Shown piece after piece: positions 27,010-35,330 of a stretch of 64,000 nt of DNA. Where the stretch lies: contig NZ_CP091037.1 of NCBI RefSeq assembly GCF_021534965.1, positions 3,293,501-3,357,500 of the forward strand, written 5' to 3'. The position numbers and the translations under genes were made by a program. The notes below the pieces were generated by a model. The model made no database searches and was not told where the DNA came from. It saw only the letters and a list, made by a program, of their open reading frames with translations. Positions within the stretch are counted from its first letter, which is position 1, and every line of letters begins with the position of its first letter. This DNA is from Muricauda sp. SCSIO 65647 (GTDB lineage: Bacteria; Bacteroidota; Bacteroidia; Flavobacteriales; Flavobacteriaceae).

Positions 27010-27587
27010 TGTTTTTTTGGAGGTGTAATCATAATATGTGCGCGATGCGTACCGGGATCCATCAGCCATGCATGGCCCGGTGGGGTGGGGGTGGTGGGCA
27101 GCCCCGTACTTTCACCGGTGGCATAGGGAATATAGAACACATACCGTACATAGGGGTTCTCGATTTCTTTTGTCTCGGCATTCACATCTCCCGTGAATAC
27201 ACAAAGTGTTGCCTTGTCGGGCATTTTAAGTTCACCGGCCTTAACCTCGGCTTCCCTGATGTCAAAGATTTCCTTGAATTCTTTGCCCTGCGCTTTCAGT
27301 TCACGGCCACGGGCCATAAAAGGCTCTAGATCCTTATGGTATGCGGCGGTCGAGAATTTATCTTTTTTGGGGTCGCCAGCGAGGGCGATGTAGTCATTGG
27401 TTCCTTCCCTAAGGGTGGTAAAATCTCCGTTCGAATCATAGCCGTACACTTTTGCCCCATCTTTGTAATCATCGGGCACGGCCATCAGGGCTGTTTTGAT
27501 TTGCCATTCTTTGGGGGGGATTTCTTGGGAAATCCCCAATTGAACGACCTGAAGAATCAGGAATACTGCGAGAAATTGTTTTTTCAT
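27006..27587 (-). CDS. Secreted protein of unknown function
   Basis: 193 residues with a signal peptide (about 1-20, ending LGISQ). The mature part begins PPKEWQIKTALMAVPDDYKDGAKVYGYD and ends with a histidine-containing motif PGHAWLMDPGTHRAHIMI that could bind metal or form an active site. I do not recognise a named family. It lies between the S10 peptidase (14 bases upstream) and the GH20-like gene (coupled by ATGA), so it should be expressed with them. Confidence 0.7.
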   Translation of the reverse strand: MKKQFLAVFLILQVVQLGISQEIPPKEWQIKTALMAVPDDYKDGAKVYGYDSNGDFTTLREGTNDYIALAGDPKKDKFSTAAYHKDLEPFMARGRELKAQGKEFKEIFDIREAEVKAGELKMPDKATLCVFTGDVNAETKEIENPYVRYVFYIPYATGESTGLPTTPTPPGHAWLMDPGTHRAHIMITPPKKQ

Positions 27588-27601
27588 GACGTTTATTGTT
27601 T

Positions 27602-29089
27602 TTAGTATTTGGCACTTTCGCCGATGGCCGTGGTACGCTTTATGAAATCGCGTAGGTCGTCATTGGCCTTTTTCAAATCTTCACGGCGTAAATACATCAT
27701 GTGGCCTGAACGGTACCCTTTGAAGTCAAAACGGTCTTTCATACGCCCACTTGGATCTACTTGCCACATGGTATATTTGGCGTTGAAATAAGTGGTGGCA
27801 CCATCATAATAGCCCGACTGTACCAGCACATGCAAATAGGGGTTCTGGGCCATGGCCTGACGGAGGTCGTCACGGGTATTGTCATCTTCATTGTTCCAGG
27901 GGCGCACAGGGCCGAACATATTGTATTTGATATCGGTTTTGAATTTCAGTTCTTCTTGCAAATAATAATTGATGGCAGGGGTGAAACTGTGTAACCATGA
28001 GGTCAGTTCTGCTGAATAATCGGGGCCTTCACCAAACAATTGCCGATCGATGCCCAAATAACGACTGTCTAATCGGCCAACATTATAACCTCCTTCTTGC
28101 TTAAGAAGGTTCTTCCAGAAGAATCGGGTGGGCACGTCGAGGTTGTGGTCAAGAATGTCTTTTTTGTCAAGTCCGGAATAATAGGCCATTTTCGCGGCTA
28201 CGTTATCCCTTTCGCCAGCTGCGATAAAACCTCCTTTTGCAATGGCGGGAATCAAGGTATTGATCGTATAGTCCTCCACTTCGGGAAGCACTTCCAACAA
28301 GTCTTTGCCCTGTAGCGCATCGGGCAATGCCTTATGGTGCCAGGCCGCAGCCGTGTAGTAAGGCAGGTTCAATGCGCTTGAAACGGGCCCACCGACACGT
28401 ATTACCTTGTAATCGGCCGGACTCACCATGATCACTCCGTTGAGGTACATCCATTGCTGGTTTTGCAAGGCCAATGAAAGGCCCATGACACGGGTGCCGC
28501 CGTAGCTTTCGCCAATAATATATTTGGGTGAGCGCCAGCGGTTGTTGCGGGTGACAAAAGTGTTCATCCATTCGGCCAGATATTTGACATCTGCATTGAT
28601 ACCGAAGAACTTGTCTCTATCGACATCGTCTCCCGTTTCGGGAATCGTTCTCGAATAGCCCGTATTGGCAGGATTGATATAGACAATGTCGGTAACATCC
28701 AATACCGAATAGGGATTCTCTTTTACGCCATACGGCTGCACGGGGTAGCCTTCATCATCGATTTTCAAGATTCTGGGCCCAGTGTAGGCCAAGTGCATCC
28801 ATACAGAGCCAGAACCCGGGCCTCCATTGAACGAGAAAAGTATAGGGCGTGCGGCACGGTTTTTTACATTATTGCGGGTATAATAAGTATAATGCAATGA
28901 GGCAATGGGCTTTCCCATTTCATCCCAGACCGGCTGGGTACCTGTTGTAGCGGTATAACTTAAAGGTGTACCGTTGATAGCGACATTATGTTGGGTGGTC
29001 ACCGTTGTATCCAAGGGCAATTTTCGCTCTTGTGAATGAACAAAAAGAAGGCCGGGTATAAGAAAAAAGAGGAGTAGGTTTTTTTTCAT
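27602..29089 (-). CDS. S10 family serine carboxypeptidase-like peptidase
   Basis: 495 residues. Signal peptide about 1-19, then the S10 hallmarks: NGGPGSGSV (88-96, oxyanion region), NPANTGYSR (139-147) and GESYGG (193-198) with nucleophile S195; the catalytic Asp and His are expected near YDGATTYF and GYRSGHMMY in the C-terminal third. An exported exopeptidase releasing C-terminal residues. ATG 29089 is preferred to the in-frame TTG 29095. Divergent from the Gfo/Idh gene; first gene of the minus-strand cluster down to 24675. Confidence 0.92.
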   Translation of the reverse strand: MKKNLLLFFLIPGLLFVHSQERKLPLDTTVTTQHNVAINGTPLSYTATTGTQPVWDEMGKPIASLHYTYYTRNNVKNRAARPILFSFNGGPGSGSVWMHLAYTGPRILKIDDEGYPVQPYGVKENPYSVLDVTDIVYINPANTGYSRTIPETGDDVDRDKFFGINADVKYLAEWMNTFVTRNNRWRSPKYIIGESYGGTRVMGLSLALQNQQWMYLNGVIMVSPADYKVIRVGGPVSSALNLPYYTAAAWHHKALPDALQGKDLLEVLPEVEDYTINTLIPAIAKGGFIAAGERDNVAAKMAYYSGLDKKDILDHNLDVPTRFFWKNLLKQEGGYNVGRLDSRYLGIDRQLFGEGPDYSAELTSWLHSFTPAINYYLQEELKFKTDIKYNMFGPVRPWNNEDDNTRDDLRQAMAQNPYLHVLVQSGYYDGATTYFNAKYTMWQVDPSGRMKDRFDFKGYRSGHMMYLRREDLKKANDDLRDFIKRTTAIGESAKY

Positions 29090-29201
29090 TTCCAATTTAG
29101 ATAGGTTCTGCCCTAAAAATAGGGATTTTGTTTAAGAAATTTTAAAGTGTGTACCACCATTGATAATCTTTGTTACCTTTAAAAGGCAACATCAATCTAT
29201 C

Positions 29202-30338
29202 ATGAAAAAAGTCTCGAGAAGAACCTTCAACACTACCTTGGCAAAGGGCATCGGAGCCACAGCCTTGGCAACTCATTTGCCTTTGGCTTGCGGCATGGGG
29301 CAGAACAATCAGAAAAAGCGTCTGGGCATCGCCTTGGTGGGGCTGGGCAGTTATAGCACTTACCAACTGGCACCTGCGCTTCAAGACACACAACATTGTC
29401 ATCTGGCGGGCATAGTAACGGGCACCCCCGCTAAGGAAACAAGGTGGGCCAATAGATACAACATACCAAAAGGTAACATATATAATTATGACAATTTTGA
29501 TACCATCGCCGATAATACGGATATCGATGTGGTGTATGTGGTACTGCCCAATTTTATGCACGCAGAATTTTCGATTCGTGCGGCCCAAGCCGGCAAGCAT
29601 GTTATTTGCGAAAAACCGATGGCGATGAACGTGGCCGAATGTGATGCCATCATCGAAGCCTGTAAAGAAGCCGGGGTCAAACTGGGCATGGGCTATCGGT
29701 TGCATTCTGAACCCTATACCCAAGAGGTGAAGCGATTTGTGCGCGAAAAGACCTTCGGTGATGTCTTGTATGTCTCCGCAGATGCTGCCTATCGCTCTCG
29801 GGGCTATCCAGACCAGTGGCGGTTGAAGAAAGAACTGTCGGGTGGCGGTGCCTTGATGAACATGGGGGTGTACTCGATACAGAGCGCCATTTATGCGACG
29901 GGTGAAAATCCGATAGCTGTATCCGCTCAAGAGTTCAGCACCGCACCCGAGTATTTCAAGGACACCGATGAGACCATTACCGCACAATTCGAGTTTGCCA
30001 GTGGTGCCGTGGCCAACATCATGACCTCGCACAATCTCAATGCCAACAACCTGTTTGCCACCTGTACCAATGGTTGGTTCGAGTTGCGCCCTGCCAATAA
30101 CTACGGCCCCCTTGCAGGTAAAAGTTCACGTGGCGACATCACTTTTCAGCATGAGAGCCAGCAGAAATTGCAGATGGATGATTTTGCCAAGCATATTCTG
30201 TATGGAGACCCAAACTTGGCTCCTGGTGAGATGGGCCGACGCGATATGGTCATTGTCGAGGCCGTTTACAAATCGATTGCCGAAGGTGGAAAGAAAGAGG
30301 CCTTGAATTTTAGCTCTGATTATGGCTTCGGTAGGTAA
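29202..30338 (+). CDS. Tat-exported Gfo/Idh/MocA oxidoreductase
   Basis: 378 residues. It starts MKKVSRRTFNTTLAKGIGATALATH, a twin-arginine signal, so the folded NAD(P)-loaded enzyme is probably sent to the periplasm. A Rossmann loop ALVGLGSYSTYQLAP and the family EKPMA motif (HVICEKPMAMN) follow, then the C-terminal sheet domain. Such enzymes oxidise or epimerise sugars, or act as glycosidases through transient oxidation. ATG 29202 is chosen because it opens the Tat signal. It diverges from the S10-GH20-NagX cluster, suggesting a shared carbohydrate theme. Confidence 0.88.
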   Translation: MKKVSRRTFNTTLAKGIGATALATHLPLACGMGQNNQKKRLGIALVGLGSYSTYQLAPALQDTQHCHLAGIVTGTPAKETRWANRYNIPKGNIYNYDNFDTIADNTDIDVVYVVLPNFMHAEFSIRAAQAGKHVICEKPMAMNVAECDAIIEACKEAGVKLGMGYRLHSEPYTQEVKRFVREKTFGDVLYVSADAAYRSRGYPDQWRLKKELSGGGALMNMGVYSIQSAIYATGENPIAVSAQEFSTAPEYFKDTDETITAQFEFASGAVANIMTSHNLNANNLFATCTNGWFELRPANNYGPLAGKSSRGDITFQHESQQKLQMDDFAKHILYGDPNLAPGEMGRRDMVIVEAVYKSIAEGGKKEALNFSSDYGFGR

Positions 30339-30339
30339 G

Positions 30340-31104
30340 TTAAAACTTTTCAAAAACGCCCAAGCCAAAAAGGGCAAAGTCATACTTCACAGGATCTTTC
30401 GGGTCTAGCTTACGCAGGTTTTCATCGAGTTCTTTTAATGCCTTGGCATCATTTTGCTTTCGTTTCAACAGTTTGAGTTTTCGGGCCACATTGCCCGAAT
30501 GCACGTCTAGTGGGCAGGAAAGTTGACCGGGTTTCATGTCCTTCCACAGTCCGAAATCGACCCCTTTGGTGTCTGGGCGTACCATCCAGCGCAAAAACAT
30601 ATTGATGCGCTTGGCTGCGGAACCCTTCTCTGGGTCTGACACGTGTTTTGTGGTTCGTCGTGCATGGGGTAGACTGAAGAAAAGTTCTTTGAATCTACTA
30701 ATGGCCGGTTGTAAACCCGTATCGGACCGATAACGGGAAAAAACGGTTTCCAGTCCCCCATGATGTTGATATATATTTTGCAGGGCCTTTACAAAATAGC
30801 TTAGGTCTTCACCATTGAAAGTTCTGTGCACAAAGGGTTTTAGACGGGCTAGGTCATCTTCGGTGTGATCGAGAATGAAATCAAAAGGGGCATTGTCCAT
30901 CAATTGCATCATCTGTAGTGAATTGTTGATAATGCTCTTGCGATTGCCCCAAGCGATGGTAGCGGTCAAAAAGGCACTGATCTCAATATCTTCTTTCTTC
31001 GAAAAACGATGGGGTACCTGCAGTGGGTCACTTTCCAAAAATCGGGGGTGCTCATACTGTTCGGCCTTGGCATCCAAAAAATCTTTCAGTTCAGACTTCG
31101 TCAT
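30340..31104 (-). CDS. TIGR02757/DUF2400 family protein
   Basis: 254 residues. The pattern (HPRFLESDPLQVPHRFSKKEDIEISAFLTATIAWGNRKSIINN, KRINMFLRWMVRPD, LDVHSGNVARKL) is that of TIGR02757, a conserved bacterial family of unknown role. The C-terminal LDVHSG..R.L layout recalls helix-hairpin-helix glycosylase folds, but I see no clear catalytic motif. Cytoplasmic. Its stop is two bases from the stop of the convergent Gfo/Idh gene, and its start is three bases from the LolD-like gene, so it is in operon with that. Confidence 0.85.
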   Translation of the reverse strand: MTKSELKDFLDAKAEQYEHPRFLESDPLQVPHRFSKKEDIEISAFLTATIAWGNRKSIINNSLQMMQLMDNAPFDFILDHTEDDLARLKPFVHRTFNGEDLSYFVKALQNIYQHHGGLETVFSRYRSDTGLQPAISRFKELFFSLPHARRTTKHVSDPEKGSAAKRINMFLRWMVRPDTKGVDFGLWKDMKPGQLSCPLDVHSGNVARKLKLLKRKQNDAKALKELDENLRKLDPKDPVKYDFALFGLGVFEKF

Positions 31105-31107
31105 GGA

Positions 31108-31770
31108 TCAAGAAACGATCAAACCATCGACCATGGTGAGTTTGCGGTCTGCCATATCGGCCAACTCTTGGTTATGGGTAACGATGACAAAGGTTTGACC
31201 GAATTCTTCCCTGAGCCTAAAGAACAATTTGTGCAGGTTGTCGGCGCTTTCAGAATCGAGGTTTCCGCTGGGTTCGTCGGCAAAAACGACCGAAGGACTA
31301 TTGATCAATGAACGGGCCACGGCCACGCGCTGCTGCTCACCTCCTGAAAGCTCATTGGGCTTGTGGTCACATCGGTCTGAAAGGCCAAGAAAGTCCAACA
31401 ATTCTTTGGCGCGTTGTTCGGCCTGTGCCCTTGGGGTCTTTTTTATAAAAGCGGGGATGCACACATTTTCATGCGCGGTGAACTCGGGCAATAGTTGGTG
31501 AAACTGAAAGATGAAGCCAACGTGGTCGTTTCGAAAACGGGCCATACCCTTATCATTTAGCTTGAGCACATCGACATCATTGATATGGAGTAGCGATTCT
31601 TTTTTGTTGGTAGGAGTGTCTAAAGTACCCAAAATTTGTAGTAGGGTAGTCTTGCCCGCACCTGAAGGCCCCACAATGGAAACAATCTCACTCTTTTGAA
31701 TGGCTATATTGACACCTTTCAGCACTTCTAGCGTACCAAAACTTTTTTTGATGTTCGATGCTTTGATCAT
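31108..31770 (-). CDS. LolD/MacB-type ABC transporter ATP-binding protein
   Basis: 220 residues from ATG 31770 (the in-frame extension upstream is discarded because homologues start [12 protein letters not shown]). Walker [10 protein letters not shown], signature LSGGEQQR, Walker B VVFADEP and switch His in IVTHN are all intact. It belongs to the LolD/FtsE/MacB ATPase group; partners are FtsX-like permeases acting on lipoproteins or other envelope substrates. No permease is adjacent here, so the partner must be encoded elsewhere. Confidence 0.9.
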   Translation of the reverse strand: MIKASNIKKSFGTLEVLKGVNIAIQKSEIVSIVGPSGAGKTTLLQILGTLDTPTNKKESLLHINDVDVLKLNDKGMARFRNDHVGFIFQFHQLLPEFTAHENVCIPAFIKKTPRAQAEQRAKELLDFLGLSDRCDHKPNELSGGEQQRVAVARSLINSPSVVFADEPSGNLDSESADNLHKLFFRLREEFGQTFVIVTHNQELADMADRKLTMVDGLIVS

Positions 31771-31811
31771 AGGCCTTACATTCAATGCGTGAAAGTAATC
31801 AATCCACCGCA

Positions 31812-31842
31812 TTGCAAAAAATCAGTCAGAGAATTAGTTTTG
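31812..31842 (+). promoter_or_regulatory. Promoter of the msrA-folE unit
   Basis: TTG at 31812-31814, a 20-base spacer and TAGTTTTG at 31835-31842 form a close match to the Bacteroidota consensus. Transcription from about 31849 gives a leader near 79 bases. Confidence 0.6.
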
Positions 31843-31927
31843 CAGTATCTTTCCGACTGTAAACTTTAACGAATAATTAGGGCCGTTGGGTGCCCTGTTT
31901 GTTAAATTTGTTCAATTTTTATAATAA

Positions 31928-32491
31928 ATGGATAAACAAAATAATTCCAATTTGGAAACGGCCATTCTAGCCGGCGGATGTTTTTGGTGTACCGAAGCTG
32001 TCTTTCAACGGCTTAAAGGAGTACATGAAATAGTATCTGGGTACACTGGCGGAACCATTAAAAATCCAGCCTATCGGGAAATCTGTACTGGTAGAACCGG
32101 TCATGCAGAAGCCATAAAAATTACTTTTGATCCAAAAGAGATCTCGTACCAAGAACTGCTCGAGGTATTCTTTGCCACCCATGACCCGACTACACTGAAC
32201 CGTCAGGGCAATGATGTCGGTACGCAATACAGAAGCGAAATTTTCTATACTACCCCCGCACAAAAAGATCAGGCACAAAGCTTTATTTCGCTATTGGAAA
32301 AAGAGAAGGTTTTCACCGCTCCCATTGTGACGGTGGTTTCTGGGGAAAAACCCTTTTACAAGGCCGAAGAAGACCATCAAAATTATTACAATGAACACGG
32401 CAGCCAGCCGTATTGCCAGTTCATCATCGATCCAAAGATCAAGAAATTGACATCAAAATTTGCCGATAAACTTAATACTGTCACCAAATAA
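31928..32491 (+). CDS. msrA: Peptide methionine-S-sulfoxide reductase
   Basis: 187 residues. The active site GGCFWC has nucleophile C18; Glu/Tyr residues that hold the sulfoxide oxygen are expected in CFWCTEAVF and in [10 protein letters not shown] cysteine near the C-terminus (QPYCQF) could act as the resolving residue. It repairs methionine-S-sulfoxide in proteins using thioredoxin. No signal peptide, so cytoplasmic. Begins an operon: folE starts one base after its stop. Confidence 0.95.
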   Translation: MDKQNNSNLETAILAGGCFWCTEAVFQRLKGVHEIVSGYTGGTIKNPAYREICTGRTGHAEAIKITFDPKEISYQELLEVFFATHDPTTLNRQGNDVGTQYRSEIFYTTPAQKDQAQSFISLLEKEKVFTAPIVTVVSGEKPFYKAEEDHQNYYNEHGSQPYCQFIIDPKIKKLTSKFADKLNTVTK

Positions 32492-32492
32492 T

Positions 32493-33092
32493 ATGGCTCC
32501 ATACCAGAATTTAGAAGAGTATAACATCAATATCACCAATGAGGTGAAAGAACGCTTTTCAAAAATCATTGATGAAATTGGGGAAGATGTCACTCGCGAT
32601 GGACTTGTAAAGACGCCTGAAAGGGCTGCCAAGGCCATGCTCTTTTTGACACAGGGCTATAAACAAGATGCCACAGCCATTCTCAAGAGCGCCATGTTCA
32701 AAGAATCGTACAACGAGATGGTCATTGTAAAAGACATCGAGGTCTATTCGCTTTGTGAACACCATATGTTGCCCTTTTTTGGCAAGGCACACATCGCTTA
32801 CATACCCAATGGACATATCGTTGGGCTCAGCAAACTGCCCCGCATTGTAGATGTTTTTGCACGAAGGTTGCAAGTACAGGAGCGATTGACCGAGCAGATA
32901 TTGGAATGTATCAACGATACCTTAAAACCACAGGGGGTGGCCGTCGTCATAGAGGCGGCACATATGTGCATGATGATGCGTGGCGTGCAGAAACAAAACT
33001 CGGTAACCACCACTTCGGGCTTTAGAGGGGCTTTCAAGAAAGAAGAGACCCGAAATGAATTCTTGAAGCTGATCAGTTCCGATCTTTCATAG
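32493..33092 (+). CDS. folE: GTP cyclohydrolase I
   Basis: 199 residues from ATG 32493. It converts GTP to 7,8-dihydroneopterin triphosphate, the first step of folate/pterin synthesis. Zinc ligands are present: C88 and H91 in [12 protein letters not shown] and C159 in [24 protein letters not shown] and [12 protein letters not shown] are family motifs. An upstream in-frame start inside msrA is rejected. A second, frameshifted folE lies at 33468-34137, so this intact zinc-dependent copy is probably the housekeeping enzyme. Confidence 0.95.
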   Translation: MAPYQNLEEYNINITNEVKERFSKIIDEIGEDVTRDGLVKTPERAAKAMLFLTQGYKQDATAILKSAMFKESYNEMVIVKDIEVYSLCEHHMLPFFGKAHIAYIPNGHIVGLSKLPRIVDVFARRLQVQERLTEQILECINDTLKPQGVAVVIEAAHMCMMMRGVQKQNSVTTTSGFRGAFKKEETRNEFLKLISSDLS

Positions 33093-33131
33093 AAATTTTT
33101 TTGGTTCACCGCTATTTCCTATTTTTCGATC

Positions 33132-33416
33132 ATGGCTGATAAAAAAGACAACAAATACCAAAAATTGTTGTTGGGACTTTTGCTTGATGGCATCGGCATG
33201 CTATCATACATGATTCCGGGAATCGGAGATTTCTCCGACGTGATTTGGGCACCTATTGCCGGATGGTTGATGACCCGATTGTACAAGGGAAAAGTGGGGC
33301 AGGCCGCGGGTATCATCACCTTTGTCGAGGAATTGGTTCCGGGATTGGATGTCATTCCCACTTTTACGCTTACATGGATTTATACGTATTTACTTTCCGG
33401 TAGATTGAATAAATAA
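33132..33416 (+). CDS. Small membrane protein of unknown function
   Basis: 94 residues. A basic N-terminus (ADKKDNKYQK) is followed by a hydrophobic region with LLLDGIGMLSYMIPGIGDFSDVIWAPIAGWLMTRLYKG and a second stretch FVEELVPGLDVIPTFTLTWIYTYLL. The repeated PG.GD/PGLDV-type loops suggest two re-entrant or helical hairpins. I do not recognise a named family beyond small flavobacterial membrane proteins. It follows folE by 39 bases and may share its transcript. Confidence 0.65.
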   Translation: MADKKDNKYQKLLLGLLLDGIGMLSYMIPGIGDFSDVIWAPIAGWLMTRLYKGKVGQAAGIITFVEELVPGLDVIPTFTLTWIYTYLLSGRLNK

Positions 33417-33467
33417 GGTAAGGGGTTTTACGGTTTTTATTGATTAAATATAGAAATAGGTCTATGT

Positions 33468-34137
33468 CTACTCAATATTGCCGGTATGGCCAATGATTTC
33501 AAAAAATTCTTTACGGTACAGAACATCCTCAAAAAGCCCACCGTATTCCATAGTTGTCGTAAAACTTTTTTTGTCCTTGATGCCTCGGGAAGAGACGCAA
33601 AGGTGTTTGGCACGAATCACCACAATTACGTCATCGGTGCCAAGTGTCTGCTGAAGCTCCTTCATAATTTGAAGACAAAGCCGCTCTTGAACTTGTGGCC
33701 GATGGGCATAATAATCGACCAGGCGATTGATTTTTGATAATCCCACAACTTTGTCTTTGGGGATATAGCCTACATGCGCTTTTCCAATTATAGGTAAAAA
33801 AGTGATGCTCGCAAGAGGAGTCGATCGTGATATCTTGCTCTACCAAAATGCGTTGATAGCCATAAATGTTTGGGAAAGTGGAGATCTTTGGTTTATTCTG
33901 AGGATCTAGTCCATAGAACAATTCTTTGACATACATTTTGGCAAACCGATAGGGTGTGCCCGATAGGCTTTCATCGGTAAGGTCTAAACCCAATTCCTCC
34001 ATTATTTTGGAAAAATGAAACCTGATACGCTTTATTTTTTCTTCATCGGTGCGATGAAATGCATCTGATCGCATCGGGGTTTCAACAGATGTGGCCACAT
34101 GGTGGTCTCCCATGGCCTCTATTTGCGATTTATCCAT
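33468..34137 (-). pseudogene. folE: Second GTP cyclohydrolase I gene, frameshifted
   Basis: Two minus-strand frames make one FolE of about 222 residues. The first (from ATG 34137) runs from MDKSQIEAMGDHH through IDSSCEHHFF; the second supplies the C-terminal half with GLSKINRLVDYYAHRPQVQER and AKHLCVSSRG. They join at a run of six A (plus strand 33796-33801): with five A the product reads CEHHFLPIIGKAHVGYIP, as in the family. Zinc ligands (C, H and the later C) are preserved. So either a very recent inactivation, a homopolymer sequencing error, or slippage. It lies 13 bases after the merC-like stop and belongs to the putative Zur-controlled leftward unit. Confidence 0.85.
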
Positions 34138-34150
34138 AACCGAATGTTTG

Positions 34151-34561
34151 TTATTGAAGATCGGCACAACAATCCCCATCTTTGCAATGACAATAGCGGT
34201 GATTGTACAAGTGAAGCAAGACCAGACCCATTGAGGGTAGATAAATAGCTTCTTCGGCCAGATGCCATAGTGCCCATTTCTCGTTTACGACAATCAGTGC
34301 CAACATGCCCCATAAACACCAAAAGGCATATCGAACCCATTTTTTTGAGGTGTTTTTGGCCGACCAGTATACTGCAAAAAAAGAGAGCAATAAAAAGACA
34401 ATGTCGAGAAAACCCCACCAAGAAGGATGGTTCTCTACATGAAGCCCAATATTGGCATGTGCCACAAATAGAAAAGGGGTGGCCAAGCAGTGCACCAAAC
34501 AAAGGCCACTGGCAAAGACGCCGACCCAATCTGATTTATTGATTACTTTTGTTAGGGCCAT
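34151..34561 (-). CDS. MerC-domain membrane protein with Cys/His tail
   Basis: 136 residues with four membrane helices. The first helix contains SGLCLVHCLATPF, the paired-cysteine motif of MerC mercury/metal transporters. The C-terminal tail HRYCHCKDGDCC is rich in Cys and His and should bind a soft metal such as zinc or copper. It heads the leftward unit (merC-like, then folE copy), and its ATG is 90 bases from the 21-base palindrome that also controls the rightward ABC operon. A role in zinc acquisition or buffering is inferred from context, not from the family name. Confidence 0.8.
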   Translation of the reverse strand: MALTKVINKSDWVGVFASGLCLVHCLATPFLFVAHANIGLHVENHPSWWGFLDIVFLLLSFFAVYWSAKNTSKKWVRYAFWCLWGMLALIVVNEKWALWHLAEEAIYLPSMGLVLLHLYNHRYCHCKDGDCCADLQ

Positions 34562-34650
34562 GAACCAAGGTTTAAAGTTGCTTTTTAACGTAACAAAATA
34601 TAGTCACAACTGACCGTTCAAAATTTTTGCCAAAGGTACTGCATTTTTTC

Positions 34651-34671
34651 AAATGCAACTGAGTTGCATTT
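34651..34671. promoter_or_regulatory. Putative Zur/Fur-family operator
   Basis: A perfect inverted repeat: AAATGCAACT, a central G, then AGTTGCATTT. Its core TGCAACT-G-AGTTGCA has the 7-1-7 geometry of Fur-family sites. It lies between the divergent merC-like and ABC genes and overlaps the -33 region of the rightward promoter, so binding would block transcription. The cognate repressor is probably the Fur-like protein encoded at 37619. Confidence 0.75.
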
Positions 34672-34690
34672 GTATTTCTTTTTATTTTTG
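34664..34690 (+). promoter_or_regulatory. Promoter of the zinc-type ABC operon
   Basis: TTG at 34664-34666 lies inside the palindrome and is followed after 16 bases by TATTTTTG (34683-34690), a match to TAnnTTTG. The transcript would start about seven bases before the ATG at 34704, so the mRNA is nearly leaderless. Confidence 0.6.
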
Positions 34691-34703
34691 TAAAAACATT
34701 CAG

Positions 34704-35330
34704 ATGGTCAACACATCGAATCTTGCATACGCCTATGAAAATGGACAAGAGCTGGCGTTCCCCGATATTGAACTCACTCCTGGTGAACACTTGCTGGTGA
34801 TAGGGCCATCAGGTGTGGGCAAGACCACCCTTTTGTATCTTATGGCGGGTCTCTTGCCTCCGTTGCGAGGTGCGGTGTCCATTGCCGGAACGGAGCTCAA
34901 TTCCCTGAGCCGTTACGAAATGGATATATTTCGGGGAGAGCATATCGGTCTCGTCTTCCAACAATATCATTTTATCAGATCGCTGAACGTTTCCGATAAT
35001 CTTCGCCTACGGCAGAGTTTCCCCAAAAACTCGAATGACAAGCAAAGAAGACATGGACTTACCGAAAGGTTGGGTCTTACAGAACATATTCATAAGAAAG
35101 TCACGGCATTGAGCCAAGGGCAGCAGCAGCGACTGTCTATTGCACTGGGGCTGATTCACAGACCCAAGATCGTGTTTGCCGATGAGCCTACTTCCAATTT
35201 AGACGATGCAAACTGTGTAAAGGTCATTGACCTGCTCAAGGAAGAGGCCGAAATCTGCAAGAGCAGCCTGTTGATCATTACACATGACCAGCGGGTAATG
35301 TCCCATTTTCAAAATCAAGTCGTGCTATGA
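34704..35330 (+). CDS. ABC transporter ATP-binding protein of the zinc-type cassette
   Basis: 208 residues from ATG 34704; an upstream in-frame ATG at 34653 lies inside the operator and is not credible. Walker A GPSGVGKTT (34-42), signature LSQGQQQRLS (Gln in place of the usual second Gly), Walker B IVFADEP and switch His in IITHDQ. It is of the LolD/MacB type, which energises FtsX-like permeases without moving substrate through a channel. It overlaps the permease start by four bases (ATGA). With the DUF3299-like and Fur genes downstream it matches the layout of a Pseudomonas zinc-starvation ABC operon known to me as PA4063-PA4066. Confidence 0.88.
   Translation: MVNTSNLAYAYENGQELAFPDIELTPGEHLLVIGPSGVGKTTLLYLMAGLLPPLRGAVSIAGTELNSLSRYEMDIFRGEHIGLVFQQYHFIRSLNVSDNLRLRQSFPKNSNDKQRRHGLTERLGLTEHIHKKVTALSQGQQQRLSIALGLIHRPKIVFADEPTSNLDDANCVKVIDLLKEEAEICKSSLLIITHDQRVMSHFQNQVVL

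Noticed and set aside
34119-34529. 136-residue minus-strand frame overlapping the merC-like gene
   Set aside because: The competing frame 34151-34561 has the CLVHC helix and metal-binding tail expected of MerC; this one has no family pattern.
34653-34703. Earlier ATG start for the ABC ATPase
   Set aside because: The ATG at 34653 lies inside the palindrome and upstream of the -7 element, so it would not be on the transcript.
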